The translations under genes and the position numbers were made by a program. Below are positions 30,747-42,303 of a stretch of DNA of 64,000 nt, piece by piece. Position 1 is the stretch's first letter. Each line of letters opens with the position of its first letter. The notes under the pieces were generated by a model, which saw only the letters and a program-made list of their open reading frames with translations, was not told where the DNA came from and did no database searches. This stretch comes from Phaeosaccion multiseriatum. Its lineage: Eukaryota; Ochrophyta, other classes. The DNA lies in assembly GCA_965112735.1 (NCBI GenBank), contig OZ218951.1, positions 310,001 through 374,000 on the forward strand. The letters run 5' to 3'.

Positions 30747-31185
30747 CCTCCCCGCTCCTCTTCCCCCCTCTTTGTTCTTCCCTTGAGACAACCAAACTCC
30801 TCTCCCTCTTTCCGAGCCTAACCCACCAGATCTTCTCCCACCACGTTGACCCCCCCCTCTTTACGAGCCTATCCCACAGCCAGCCTGCCCCGCTCGGCTC
30901 CCTTTCATCGTCGGGGAGGACAAGACGTATCTGCCTCTCCTCTTCCCGCTTGACAAATTGCAGAAGAGCTCCCAAAAGACTGACACCCAGACACCACTAC
31001 AAAGTGTATCACCTCCACCACACAGACACCTCCCTCGTTCCAAGCCTACCCCACTTGCTTGGTATCCTCCGCTCCCTTTTTTATGCCGATTTTGCGCGGG
31101 AAGTACCCGAGTTGTACACACGACGCATCGCCATCTGTGTCGCCTCGCCTTGAGGGGCCCTCGTCGGACACAGCACAGCGACACT

Positions 31186-31254
<69 letters not shown>

Positions 31255-31388
31255 TACTCACCCCTTCGCTCCCTCCCTCTCGACACAGCGCCAAGGGATT
31301 GAAGGATTGATAAGAAAAGAGAGGGAGAGGAGAGAGAAGGGTTGAAGCCTCTTGGGTTAAGCCCAGGTTGGAGTAAGACTCAGGTGGA
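30747..31388. promoter_or_regulatory. Divergent spacer between the DCAF15-like gene and Dus
   Basis: These 642 bp lie between two start codons that face away from each other. A (CA)n tract with CATA interruptions covers 31187-31253. No TATA box is convincing. The region just before the Dus ATG (31310-31388) is purine-rich. Confidence 0.4.
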
Positions 31389-34300
31389 ATGTTAAGGGGA
31401 GTGGTTGTGGCTCTACTAATTCCAGCAGGGCTGTCTATGCAAACAGTGGTCGGGGGCTTCAGTAGAGGAGCAGGAAGAGTAACAGCAGCAGCGGCGGCAG
31501 GGCGGGCACCCGCCCAACGATCTGCACCCCTCATGTCCTCTTTCAGGCCGTCCTCCCGACTGCTTTCCGCAGAGGCCTCCTCGTCGGAGGCTTCTTCATC
31601 AGAGACCTCGTCCGCTTCCTCTTCGCCTTCCTCGCTGGAAGGATCTCTGCTGATGCGCAGCCCTGCTGAGAGCCCTCTCCTCGGCCGCGGAAAGGAGATT
31701 TTCTCTCTGGCGCCCATGATGGTGAGTGCCTAGTATTTTGAACAACAGCAATGTGCTCTACAGGACAGGAGTGTGTCATGGCCCGGCTCGGGTAGGGTGC
31801 TTTTCGGCTCTCGACTCTCGAGAGGACTCTGTCCGCTTCCCTCACGACAATAGATGGATGTACACGCCTTTTGGTCCGCCGTACACGCTGGTACGCCCGC
31901 GCCCGCCCCACTCTCACCCCAACTGCTGCCCCTACGTCACCAACTCACCCACTACCACCACAGGAGTACACGGATCGCCACATGCGCTTCTTCCTGCGCC
32001 TGCTCAGCAAGCGAATGATACTGTGGACGGAGATGGTGACGGCCCCCACGCTCGTGCACTACGAGAAGGAGCTGGAGGAGGGGCAGGGGGAGGGCCTGGA
32101 CCGCTTCCTCGGATACGCGGAGCAGGAGCACCCTCTCATCCTGCAGATCGGGGGCTCGGACGCAGGTGCGAGGGGGCAGCGAGGGGGAGAGGTCTTCTCC
32201 TGTCTGCAACTGTCGGCGACAGGCGGGAGGAAGACTCTGGGGGAGAGTGTCCCGGGTGTGATATGGGGCAGGCATGTGCACCTGCCAGGCGGTGTCAGTG
32301 TGAAGGCAGGCACCTCGGAGACGCTCTATCCCCCTGCTACAGCTCTCATCACCCCCCTGCTACAGCTCTCATCACCCCCCTGCCCCGCCCAGCCCGTCCC
32401 TGCCCATGGGGAAGTGAGCTGATTTGAATTTGAGCTCATTTGCACAGTCTCCCGCCCCTCCCTCTCGCCTGTTTCCCCTCCTGCCATACTGTACCGTACC
32501 GTACCGCGCCCCACCCCCACCCCCACCTCCACCTCCCGCTCCACACAGATGACATCAAACGGGCTTGCGAGCGCGCCATGGCCTTCAAGTACGACTCCAT
32601 CAACTTGAACTGCGGATGCCCCTCCGACAAGGTGGCGGGCAAGGGCTGCTTCGGCGCCGCTCTCATGCGTGAGAAGGAACTCGTGGCGAGTCTCACCAGG
32701 GCCATGGCGGAGGGCGTGCAGTACACAATACCCATCTCAGTCAAGTGCCGCATAGGGGTGGACGACGACGACTCCTACGAGTCGCTCTATAGGTTGGTGC
32801 GCGGGTGGATGGATGGGTAGGTCAGCGAGTTGGTTGTCCAGTTGGTTGTCCTGTTCATGTCAGCTGTGAGGCGAGCGCCGCGGGCGTGGGTGTGGGGGTA
32901 GGGCTTGCAACGGTGGGAAGTGTCCGTCCCACGCGCCTCCGTGCCATGAGTTGTCCTCCATCCCCCGTGTCACCGCCGTAACCGCTGTAACCGATGTAAC
33001 CGCTGGAACCGGTGTAAACGCCCCTGCACACCTCCTCTCCCCTGTGCTGCAGCTTCGTGGACTACGTGAGTCGAGAGGGCGGAGTGACTCACTTCATCAT
33101 CCATGCTCGCACGGCCATCCTGGGGGGGTTAACTCCTGCTCAGAACAGAAACATACCTCCCCTCAAATACGACCGCTGCTACAGACTCGTCCAGGTCAGT
33201 GAGTGAGGAGGGCATCAACAGGAGGGTGGAGGCAGAAGAAGGACCAAGGGGATGAGGGGCAGACACGGGGGGGGTGGGGAGATGGAGGGAGGGCAGTAAA
33301 GGCGCTCACTCACTCACGCTCAACGCTCACGCACATAGTTGCCCAGTGGTGGATGGGCAAGCAAGCCCTTTGTGAATGGGCATGCAAGCTCCATTCAGCC
33401 CAACCAGTCCTCTCCTACGATGCCTCGCTCCCTCCCTTGGCTGTGTGCTTCGCTGTGCTGTGATTGGCTCTTTGCTGTGATTGGCTCTTTGCTGTGGGCG
33501 GCGCAGGACTTCCCCTCGCTGGACTTCACCATCAACGGAGGCATACACACCTACGAACAAGCCAAGGAGCACCTCGACAACGGCGTGCATGGAGTCATGG
33601 TGGGAAGGTGAGTTACAATGGCAGCTTCTTTGTCTTGTGGGAGAGAGAGAGGAGAGAGAGAGGAGAGCGAGCCCCCACCTCCCTCCTCACCCCACACCCG
33701 CCGGCCATCCTCTTGCCAATGAAACAGGGCCATCAACAACAACCCGTGGTACTTCAGCCAAGTCGACTCCGTCATGTTCGGGGATGAAGACCCCGGCCTC
33801 AGCAGGTGAGGGGGGAGCACCAAAGCAGCAGAGCTGGGAGGGAGGGAGGGAGGTCGGGAGGGAGGGAGGCTGGGAGGGAGGGAGGGATGGAGGGAGGGAG
33901 GGAGGGAGGGAGGGAGGGGGGGAGGGATAGATGGAGGGAGAGAGGGAGGGAGGGATGGAGGGAGGGAGGAAGGAAGGGAGGGAGGGAGGGAGGAAGGAAG
34001 GAAGGAAGGAAGGGAGGGAGGGAGGGAGGGAGGGAGGGATGGAGGGATGGAGGGAGGGAGGGATGGAGGGAGGGAGGGAGGGGGGAGGAGGCTCCACTGC
34101 AAAGGAAAGGAGAAGGGAAGGAAGGCATATCTCTCCACACGAGGTGGGGCGTCCCCAGCGATGCTGTGCTTGCCCTGAGCCCATCCCTGCCTCGCCTCGG
34201 CCGTCCCCCTAAGTCAGTGGAATAGACTGAAATTGACCCATCTTTCCCCTTTGGCACTTGTCTACACACTCGTTAGATTCGAGGTGCTGCAGAAGTACGG

Positions 34301-34968
34301 AGAGTACGGCGTGGAGCAGGAGAGGCTGGCGGGCGACATGGTGAGTACATGACTCAAGCACTGCTCCCCTGAGTGACTCGATTCGCTCCCCCTCCTTGCC
34401 TCACTCTCTGTCTCTGTCTTGTCTCACTCTCCGTCCCTGTCTCTGTCTCTGGGTCACCCCCCCCCCCCTCCTGCCCTCTCTGCCCTCTCTGCCCTGCTCT
34501 CTCTCTCCTCGGCAGTGGCTGGGTCGGCGGCGGCGTCTGGCCAAACCTCTGTGGAACCTCTTCGCCGGAGAGCCCCGAGGGAAGATGTTTCGTAAGGCGC
34601 TGAACGACCTCATCAACCCGGATGCACAGAACAAGTCCTTCGCTGAGATCCTGGACGTAAGCAACAATCAGCCCTAAAGCCTTGGCAGCAGCGGGTACAA
34701 GAGTCTCGTTTTTGTGGGCTTGGGCGGGGACTGACGTGTGACTGGGCGGCTGTGGGCGCTTGCAAGCTCTCTGTTTGTGCGTCTTTTCTTTTAAAGTAAT
34801 CATTCAGTGCGTATGTGCCTCCTGCTGGCTGCTCCCCTGTTCTGTAACGCCAATGCTTGTGCAACCTCGAACCCTCTGCAGGAGGCGAGTGCCGTCATCA
34901 ACCCCGCAAGGCTGCACCTGCGTCCCGGGGAGGAGCTCGATGAGGAGCTTGGTACCCAGCGCTACTGA
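31389..34968 (+). CDS. tRNA-dihydrouridine synthase, DusA type
   Basis: FMN enzyme that reduces uridine in the tRNA D-loop using NADPH. Nine exons give 463 residues: 31389-31721, 31964-32165, 32549-32792, 33053-33194, 33507-33607, 33728-33805, 34277-34340, 34516-34656 and 34882-34968. Core motifs: SLAPMM at the first strand, [20 protein letters not shown] and [75 protein letters not shown] and [19 protein letters not shown], then [13 protein letters not shown]. These follow bacterial DusA (tRNA U20/20a), not the cytosolic eukaryotic Dus1-4 families. The first ~100 residues begin with a hydrophobic leader ([17 protein letters not shown]) and a Ser/Ala-rich stretch, so import into plastid or mitochondrion is likely. 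Confidence 0.93.
33835..34085. repeat. (GGGA)n tract in Dus intron 6
   Basis: About 250 bp of GGGA units with GATG and GGAA variants in the intron 33806-34276. Purines are on the sense strand here. Open frames through it on either strand are artefacts. Confidence 0.9.
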
Positions 34969-34977
34969 GCACCCACA

Positions 34978-35108
34978 ATGACCGACCGACCGACCGACCG
35001 ACCGACCGACCGACCGACCGACCGACCGACGGACGGACCCACCCACCGACTGACTGACTGACTGACTGACTGACTGACTGACTGACTGACTGACTGACTG
35101 ACTGACTG
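34978..35108. repeat. (ACCG)n followed by (ACTG)n
   Basis: About 13 ACCG units, a short GGAC/CCAC transition, and about 16 ACTG units start 10 bp after the Dus stop codon. They separate the gene from the foldback array. Confidence 0.95.
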
Positions 35109-35215
35109 AGCTGGCCGGACCAATCCGTTGGGATGCGGGAGGGGCGGGGAGTAGGGGGCGCTGTGTCCTTGCTGTAGACAGAGAGAAGGGAGATCGAGTA
35201 GACACCCCTCCAGAG

Positions 35216-37000
35216 TGATTAGGGCGGGACAGGGTGCGTGTGTGCGTGCGTGCGTGTGTGCGTGCGTGCGTGCGTGTGTGCGTGCGTGCGTGGGGTTGAC
35301 AAGCAAGACAAGGACTGCTGTTACGGACCTTCGCCGAGGCTTCGGAGTGGATGGGGGCAGATGTGCGAGGGAGACATGTGCGGCATTCGACAGCACAACA
35401 CAGCAGTTGGTGATACAGTCCAGCACAGCACAGCTCATCACAGCACGCCACCCTCATGTGGAGGCACATGGGCCAAGCGCGACCGAAGCAGGACGGATTT
35501 CTCCGGTCAGAGTGTTCCTCGCCGGCGATAGCAGATAGCATGCTATCGGGCGCCGGCTGACGCCGTGGCTGACGCCGGCGATAGCAATTAGCGGATAGCA
35601 CGTCAGGGGTCGATCGACCGGGGGAGCAGCCGACAGTGTCGTACGTACGACAAGCAACTGACCAAGGCTGAAGACAGCCCTCGGAGATGAATTAAAATAA
35701 CCCAATTTTCCCCAGGAGGCCGCAAGGCCAGGGGATTTTGAAATTTTTGGGTTAATTTTAATTCATCTCCGAGAGCTGACTTCAACCTTGGTCAGTTGCT
35801 TGTCGTACGTACGACACTGTCGTGATTAGGGCGGGACAGTGTGCGTGTGTGCGTGCGTGCGTGCGTGCGTGCGTGCGTGGGGTTGACAAGCAAGACAAGG
35901 ACTGCTGTTACGGACCTTCGCCGAGGCTTCGGAGTGGATGGGGGCAGATGTGCGAGGGAGACATGTGCGGCATTCGACAGCACAACACAGCAGTTGGTGA
36001 TACAGTCCAGCACAGCACAGCTCATCACAGCACGCCACCCTCATGTGGAGGCACATGGGCCAAGCGCGACCGAAGCAGGACGGATTTCTCCGGTCAGAGT
36101 GTTCCTCGCCGGCGATAGCAGATAGCATGCTATCGGGCGCCGGCTGACGCCGTGGCTGACGCCGGCGATAGCAATTAGCGGATAGCACGTCAGGGGTCGA
36201 TCGACCGGGGGAGCAGCCGACAGTGTCGTACGTACGACAAGCAACTGACCAAGGCTGAAGACAGCCCTCGGAGATGAATTAAAATAACCCAATTTTCCCC
36301 AGGAGGCCGCAAGGCCAGGGGATTTTGAAATTTTTGGGTTAATTTTAATTCATCTCCGAGAGCTGACTTCAACCTTGGTCAGTTGCTTGTCGTACGTACG
36401 ACACTGTCGTGATTAGGGCGGGACAGTGTGCGTGTGTGCGTGCGTGCGTGTGTGCGTGCGTGCGTGGGGTTGACAAGCAAGACAAGGACTGCTGTTACGG
36501 ACCTTCGCCGAGGCTTCGGAGTGGATGGGGGCAGATGTGCGAGGGAGACATGTGCGGCATTCGACAGCACAACACAGCAGTTGGTGATACAGTCCAGCAC
36601 AGCACAGCTCATCACAGCACGCCACCCTCATGTGGAGGCACATGGGCCAAGCGCGACCGAAGCAGGACGGATTTCTCCGGTCAGAGTGTTAATGTTCCTC
36701 GCCGGCGATAGCAGATAGCATGCTATCGGGCGCCCGCTGACGCCGTGGCTGACGCCGGCGATAGCAATTAGCGGATAGCACGTCAGGGGTCGATCGGCCG
36801 GGGGAGCAACCGACAGTGTCGTACGTACGACAAGCAACTGACCAAGGCTGAAGACAGCCCTCGGAGATGAATTAAAATAACCCAATTTTCCCCAGGAGGC
36901 CGCAAGGCCAGGGAATTTTGAAATTTTTGGGTTATTTTAATTCATCTCCGAGAGCTGACTTCAGCCTTGGTCAGTTGCTTGTCGTACGTACGACACTGTC
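35216..37000. repeat. Three tandem ~590-bp units with a foldback core
   Basis: Unit starts at 35216, 35823 and 36410 share GTGATTAGGGCGGGACAG, then a GTGC microsatellite of different length in each copy. A ~200-bp block with one CAGTTGGTGATACA follows, then a GCCGGCGATAGC-rich block, then a 192-bp foldback (CGACAGTGTCGTACGTACGA at each end). Copies 1 and 2 are almost identical, which points to recent duplication. Copy 3 has a TTAATG insertion near 36689 and a few substitutions. Confidence 0.9.
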
Positions 37001-37031
37001 GGCTGCTCCCCCGGCCGATCGACCCCTGACG
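36781..37031. mobile_element. Intact foldback element with long inverted arms (third copy)
   Basis: The left arm starts CGTCAGGGGTCGATCGGCCG at 36781. The right arm ends with its inverse at 37031 (CCGATCGACCCCTGACG). Each arm is about 110 bp, separated by a short loop around GGAGGCCGCAAGGCCAGG, with only a few mismatches. The first two tandem copies lack the outer ~30 bp of the right arm because the next unit begins there. There is no coding capacity. This is the form expected of a MITE or foldback transposon, but no transposase or target-site duplication was identified. Confidence 0.6.
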
Positions 37032-37870
37032 TGTGCAGCCTGGCCCGGCTGACGCTTTGCTGCGCGTATGGTGCGCACCTGCGTGCCTCTTGGCTCGGGC
37101 AGACCGACCCCGACAAAGCCCTCGAGAAGCTCCAGCTCCGGCCCTTCAATTTGTAACTGAAGAGGGGCTCCGGCTCTGCAGTGGGAGTACGAGTGGCCTG
37201 TGAGTAGAGGCTTGTCGTGCTTATGCATGCAACAGAAGACAGAGATTCAGGCCCTTCTTTCTTACAAATTGTTGCGAAAGGACCTGACGAGGTTTGGCGG
37301 GAGGGGAGACCCAACAGTTGGTGATACACAAACAGTTGGCGAGTACGATCTTCCTTCTTGTCGCAACCCCCCGTTATTTCCTTTATCCGACTGCATGCTC
37401 GCCATCGCCTATTTAAAATGAATAAGCTATCAGGAGAGTGCTACGCATAAGCAGGATCGCAACTGGGGGGGGTTATCTTCTCTTCTCCACAAGGGTTGCT
37501 CTACCTCCCTGCTCCTCCTCACCGCTTGAACTGAACCCCGGTTGTAGGGCGTAATCGCTGAGGCTGAAGGTGAGCATCTCCTCCTTCCAGCAAGAAGGGC
37601 TTCTGCCCAACTCCAGAGGCAAGAGGGCAGGCAAGAAGGCGATCTCACCTCTTCTTCCTCTCATCCCTCTTCCTCTGTTCCCTGTTCGCGCCCTCCACAC
37701 CTTCCTCCTCAGGGACGACGTTCCATTACTCGAGGAGGCAGCGGGGAGGTGCAGAGAGAGAGAGAGAGAGAGAAAGATTGATGGCCCTCAGAAATGGAAA
37801 CATACATATGAAGCTCTCTTCTGCTGCACAGCTTTAAGCGGCTTCAAACGCTTGGAGAAGAGGTGTGGGC
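37032..37870. other. Spacer with a possible captured gene fragment, then the MFS 5' flank
   Basis: The minus strand between about 37230 and 37035 has protein-like text in one frame (QIEGPELELLEGFVGVGLPE, TQVRTIRAAKRQPGQAAH) and another open frame beside it. I do not recognise either. One CAGTTGGTGATACA is at 37315-37328. From 37430 to 37870 is moderately AT-richer sequence with a GA run at 37756-37774, likely the transporter promoter and leader. Confidence 0.35.
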
Positions 37871-38705
37871 ATGCCTTCCGGCCCTCGCTACGATGCTTTG
37901 ATTCCAACGGAGGATGGCAGTGGGGACGGTAGGGATGGGCTGAATGGCAGCAGCAGCAGCGGCAGCAGCAGAGACGGCAGCGGTGGTAGCAGAGTCAGCA
38001 CCCCAAGTCCCAGTGCCTCGAACCTTAGGGAGACCTTCAGCATCTATGGCAGCGACGGCGGCGACGATAGCAGCAGCGGCGGGGGCGGCGGGGAGCCGCA
38101 GGGCCAGAGCCATGTGAGTGGGTGGCGGGGTGCGCTAGGGGCGGTCATGACGTCGGCCGGGTATGGAGGCTGGGGCCTGGCCCCATCTGAGACGTACATG
38201 CTACTGCTCCTCTGCGGGATCGTCGTGCTCCTCTTCGCGGATCAGAGCCTTATGGCGCCAAATATGAGCGCCATGGCTCGGGACTTCGGCATGAACGAGC
38301 ATGAGAAGGACAGCAAGCTTGGAGGGCAGATTGCCGTCGCCTTCTTTTGCTTCGGCGCCCCTGCCAGCGTGCTCGTGGGCTACTTGTCCGACAAGATGAG
38401 CCGCAAAGACCTCTTCGCCGGGGTGGTGCTCGTGGGGGAGGGAGCTTGCTTCTTGACGGCCTTCGTCACCTCCTACTCGCAGCTGTTCTGGGCCAGGGCA
38501 GTCACCGGAGTCGCTGTTGGTGCGTGAGTGGAGCCCCTCCTGCCTCCCCTCCCTCGCCCCTGCTTCGCCTCCCTTCTCCCTCCCTCTCCCCTCCCTCCCC
38601 CTCCCCCTCTCTAACCCCTGTGCGCTCATTCGCCCGTGTCAGGTCGGTGCTGTGCCGGCGTGCGCGCACACACACACACACACACCACACACACACACAC
38701 ACACG

Positions 38706-38766
<61 letters not shown>

Positions 38767-40278
38767 ACAAGCCCATAACCCACCCCACCCGCCCCCTGTC
38801 GTTCCGTGTCGCCGTCCTCCCCGCCCTCCCCTCCCCTTCCACATCCCCTCTCAGGTGGTGCCCTTCCCCTTACCTTCTCGCTCCTCGGTGACCTTGTTCC
38901 CTCTGCCCACCGCAGCACTGCCTCTGGCCTTGTGGGCATGACCCTCGGTGTTGGGCAGGGGGTTGGCAACCTCGTCGCCGGCATCTTCGGCTCCACGCCA
39001 CACTTTGTGAGTGCTCCTCGCCTTGCCCTTACCCTTGCCCTTGCCCTTGGCTCTCATTGCCCCCCCCCCCATCCCGCGCTTCTCCTCCTCCTCTCGCCCT
39101 TATTGCTACCTCCCTCCCTCATCCCCACCGTGCCCCTACCTCCTGTGTCTTTTGTGTCCCCCCTCTGCCCCTTCGGTCTCCGAGTAGGGGTGGCGCCTGC
39201 CCTTTGTGATCATCGCCCTCCCTGCCCTCGTGCTCGGGTTGGTGCTCCAGACCACCACGACGGAGCCTGTGAGAGGGAGAAGCGAGGCCGCCCTGCAGGG
39301 ACACCTCGCCAAGGGCGGAGAGTACAGAGAGACCGTTACGCTGCCGCACCTCAAGACGCTCTTGTGAGTCCAAACAACTCTTATTCAAACTATTCAAGTC
39401 GTGTGTTGCCTTTGCTCTGTGCGCCTCTGCCCTTCCCCATGTGCCCTCTTCCCCTCGGCCCTCCGGTCTCTGCCCCTGCTCGTTGACCGATCACTCTTTT
39501 TGCGGCTTGCCCCTGCTCCTGCTGACCACACCCCTCTGCCCTTCCCCTGATCCCCGTGAGACTGACCCTGCACATTCCCTTCCCCCTCGCCCCCTCCCCT
39601 CCCTCTGCCCCCTTCACCCTCTGTGCCCCCCCCAGCATGACCCCATCGGTCCTGCTGACCTTTGCGCAAGGGCTGCCTGGATGTGTCCCTTGGGGCACTA
39701 TCAACACCTTCCTCAGCGACTTCCTGCAGGAGCAGAGGGGGCTGAGCGTCCAGGGCGCGACAATGATCGTCTTCTTCGTGGGTCTCGGCTCCTCTGTAGG
39801 CATGGCAGGGGGCGCCCCCCTGGGTCAAAGACTGTACGACAAGCAAAAGGTCAGTGTCTTTCCCCTGACACCAGTTACCCACAGTCCGGGTAGAGAGGCC
39901 AGGCAGGGGGTGACGCCCCCCCTCCCCTCCTCCCCCACATGGCACCACGGTATAGGGAGTCGACATTCGACAGTCGACAGGGAAGTGGGCTGTGACCTCC
40001 TCCCACCCCCCTCTGCGGACACTCACTCGACTCTGACTCGCTCTTCCTCCTCTGCCGCCCGCCCTCCGCTCCACCTCGCCATGCACTGCCATCCCCACCC
40101 TCCCCTATTGACCACAGGCCTTACAGCCCTTGCTGATGTGCTTGTCCACCCTGCTGGGCATCATGCCCGGCCTGGTGTTGCTCCACGCCCCTCCCGACCG
40201 CAAGCTCTTGTTGGGTCTCTCCGCGGTGAGGCCCAAGTGCTGCACGTGTACACCCACCTTATCGTCGTCACCATCATT

Positions 40279-40315
<37 letters not shown>

Positions 40316-40345
40316 GCATCATTTTCATCATCATCATCATATCAT

Positions 40346-40385
<40 letters not shown>

Positions 40386-41759
40386 CCGTCCCCTCCCTTG
40401 AGAAGTTGCTGCCCTGCCTGCTTCTCCTCCCCTCTCCTCGCGTGAGCTTTTTCTGACGTCCATGTGTCTCCCCTCTCCCCTCCCTGCCCTCCTCTGCTTA
40501 GTTTCTGCTTGGCCTGCTTGCGGCGGTGACGGGCCCCAACGTACGTGCTTTGCTGCTCAACACGACCTCTCCCGCCACAAGGGGAAGTGCCTTTGGCGTG
40601 TACAATCTCTTCGACGACCTCGGACGGTGAGTGTGATCCACAAGACCAAGGGCAGGAGAAGGATGGCACCTCAAGGCAAAGAAACACGGAGGCCACAGGG
40701 CAAAGAAAGAGAAAGAGCGCACAAGGGCATGAGGAGGAGGAGGAGGAGGAGGAGGAGGAAGAGGAGGAGGAGCAGGAGGAGGAGGAGGAGGAGGAGGAGG
40801 AGGAGGAGGAGGAGGAGGAGGAGAAGGAGGAGGAGGATGAGGAGGAGGAGCAGGAGGAGGAGGAGGAGGAGGAGGAGCACGAGGAGGAGGAGGAGGAGCA
40901 GGATGAGGAGGGAAAGGAGAAGGAGGAGGAGGAGGAGGAGGAGGAGGAGGAGGAGGAGGAGGAGGAGGAGGAGGAGCAGGAGGAGCAGGAGGAGGAGGAA
41001 GAAGAAGAGGAGGAGGAGGAGGAGGAGGAGGAGGAGCAGGAGGAGCAGGAGGAGCAGGAGGAGGAGGAGGAGGAAGAAGAAGAGGAGGAGGAGGAGGAGG
41101 AGGAGGAGGAGGAGGAGGAGGCACGATCTGAGGGCGCGGAAGCATCCCCCCCCCCCCCCTCTCTCTCTCTCTCTATCCATGTCTTCTCCCTCTCTCTCTT
41201 TCTCTCTGGAGTCTCTCTCTCTGTACGTCTGCTATCTCAATCTCCTTCCCTCTGTCTCTGTCTCTGTCTGTCTCTGTCTTTCTCTCCATCTCTCGCGTTG
41301 ACAAACGACCCCCCCTGACCACTGTTCCCTGACGCTGTCCTCGTTTCTTGACTCCCTCCGCTGCCCTGCTGTATCACCAACTGCTCCAGGGGCCTGGGGC
41401 CGGCCTATGTGAGCGTCCTCATACGCCAAGTGGGGCGGCAGAAGGCATTCGCGCTGTCCTTCTACTTTTGGGCCCTCTGTGCCTTGTTCCTCGGTGTCAT
41501 GACGCTGACGTACGCGCGGGATGAGGCGCGCATTCAGGCGCTGCTCAAGGAATACGCAGGGAGACAGTACGATGCTGTGGAGCAGCAGCAGCATCAGCAG
41601 CAGTTGGTGATACAGCAGCAGGGGGGGGTGGTACATCAGCAGCAGCAGCAGCAGTTGGTGATACAGCAGCAGCAGCAGAATCGCATGGGTCAAGGGCAGC
41701 AGCATGGCGGAGGCTTGCCTCGAACGACATCGGAGCTCGAGCTTTCCGCCATCCCCTAA
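37871..41759 (+). CDS. Spinster-like major facilitator superfamily transporter
   Basis: Membrane transporter of the MFS, nearest in style to Spinster lipid/sugar carriers. Seven exons give 597 residues: 37871-38519, 38855-39006, 39188-39363, 39636-39849, 40118-40225, 40502-40626 and 41390-41759. Residues 1-100 are a hydrophilic Ser/Gly-rich cytosolic tail. Helix 1 is TYMLLLLCGIVVLLFADQS. The MFS loop motif appears as GYLSDKMSRKDLFAGVVLVG. Later: LPLTFSLLGDLVPSAHRSTA (helix 5 region), SGLVGMTLGVGQGVGNLVAG, GWRLPFVIIALPALVLGLVL, GCVPWGTINTFLSDFLQEQR and RGSAFGVYNLFDDLGRGLGP. The C-terminus ends in a Gln-rich tail holding two copies of QQLVIQQ. About 12 helices are expected. Substrate cannot be told. 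The start is the ATG at 37871; an in-frame GTG two codons upstream is not used. Confidence 0.85.
38665..38765. repeat. (CA)n microsatellite in MFS intron 1
   Basis: Nearly pure CA for about 100 bp, in the intron 38520-38854. Confidence 0.9.
40272..40386. repeat. (ATC)n microsatellite in MFS intron 5
   Basis: ATC/CAT triplets with two ATTTTC and one ATATC interruption. They encode runs of Ile, Ser or His only by chance. Confidence 0.9.
40729..41121. repeat. (GGA)n tract in MFS intron 6
   Basis: About 390 bp of GGA triplets with GCA/GAA interruptions in the intron 40627-41389, purines on the sense strand. It opens long Glu, Arg and (reverse) Pro or Leu frames that are not genes. Confidence 0.9.
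41601..41665 (+). repeat. Two exonic copies of the dispersed 14-mer CAGTTGGTGATACA
   Basis: Copies at 41601-41614 and 41652-41665 lie in the Gln-rich tail of the transporter, where they read QLVIQ. Each is embedded in CAG triplets. A third copy, inverted, lies at 41370-41383 just upstream of the same exon's acceptor. Confidence 0.9.
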
Positions 41760-42303
41760 CAGGGCCTAACAGGGCCTGTCTGTCCATACATCAATAGGCA
41801 TATGGGCCTGGCCATGCGAACAATTCCTTCAGAATACGGTCAGAAGGGCATGAGATCCACTGCCAATCCACAGCCAATCCACAGCCGAGCAGATCCATCC
41901 ACTCACGCACTTCGTTCTTCGCGTTTTAATGATTGCACCTCCTCAGTCCTCGCACAGTAGATGTATATATGCGTCACCACCCGCGGCGCCCACGCCCTCC
42001 TCGAATCTCCCGTCACGCCCGTTAATGGGAGCCCGCCAGCATATGCCCACTTGGTTCCTTAAGGGTGTAACCCACGGAACGACGGGTGGATTAGGCCAGC
42101 GAGTGGTCTGGCAGAGTGAGGCAAGCGGTACAAAACGACTGAAGGGAGTGAGCGTCAGGCAGCTCTGGGGAGACCATGAATGAATGAATTTGAAAAGTGT
42201 TCTATTTTAATCGCCGGGGCGGGCGGGAGCAGCCAGCTCTAAACAGATGAAACAGGAGCAACGGAGACTCTGGGCGTGGCGTAATCGTGGTGCCTCCCTT
42301 GAC
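41760..42303. other. Convergent 3' flanks of the MFS and tRNase Z genes
   Basis: Two genes end toward each other here, so this 544-bp spacer must hold both 3' UTRs. It is less repetitive than its surroundings. Two copies of GGACAGC-free AATCCACAGCC lie near 41865-41885. CATATGCC-type words are at 41797 and 42040. No gene or terminator hairpin is convincing. Confidence 0.4.

Noticed and set aside
33551-34269. Pro/Ser/Leu-rich minus-strand frames and Gly/Arg/Glu-rich plus-strand frames.
   Set aside because: They come from the (GGGA)n tract in Dus intron 6. The Dus exons on each side are in phase and conserved.
35215-36718. Repeated small frames in each 590-bp unit (for example LTSKTRTAVTDLRRGFGVDG) considered as a gene family.
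   Set aside because: The three copies are simply DNA duplicates. The frames start in a GTGC microsatellite, have no family match, and equally long frames exist on the other strand.
40545-41318. Long poly-Glu, poly-Arg, poly-Pro and poly-Leu frames.
   Set aside because: Products of the (GGA)n tract inside MFS intron 6. Exons either side join in phase without it.
41865-41900. Short AATCCACAGCC duplication considered as a terminator or regulatory element.
   Set aside because: Two short copies only, no hairpin and no fixed distance from either stop codon.
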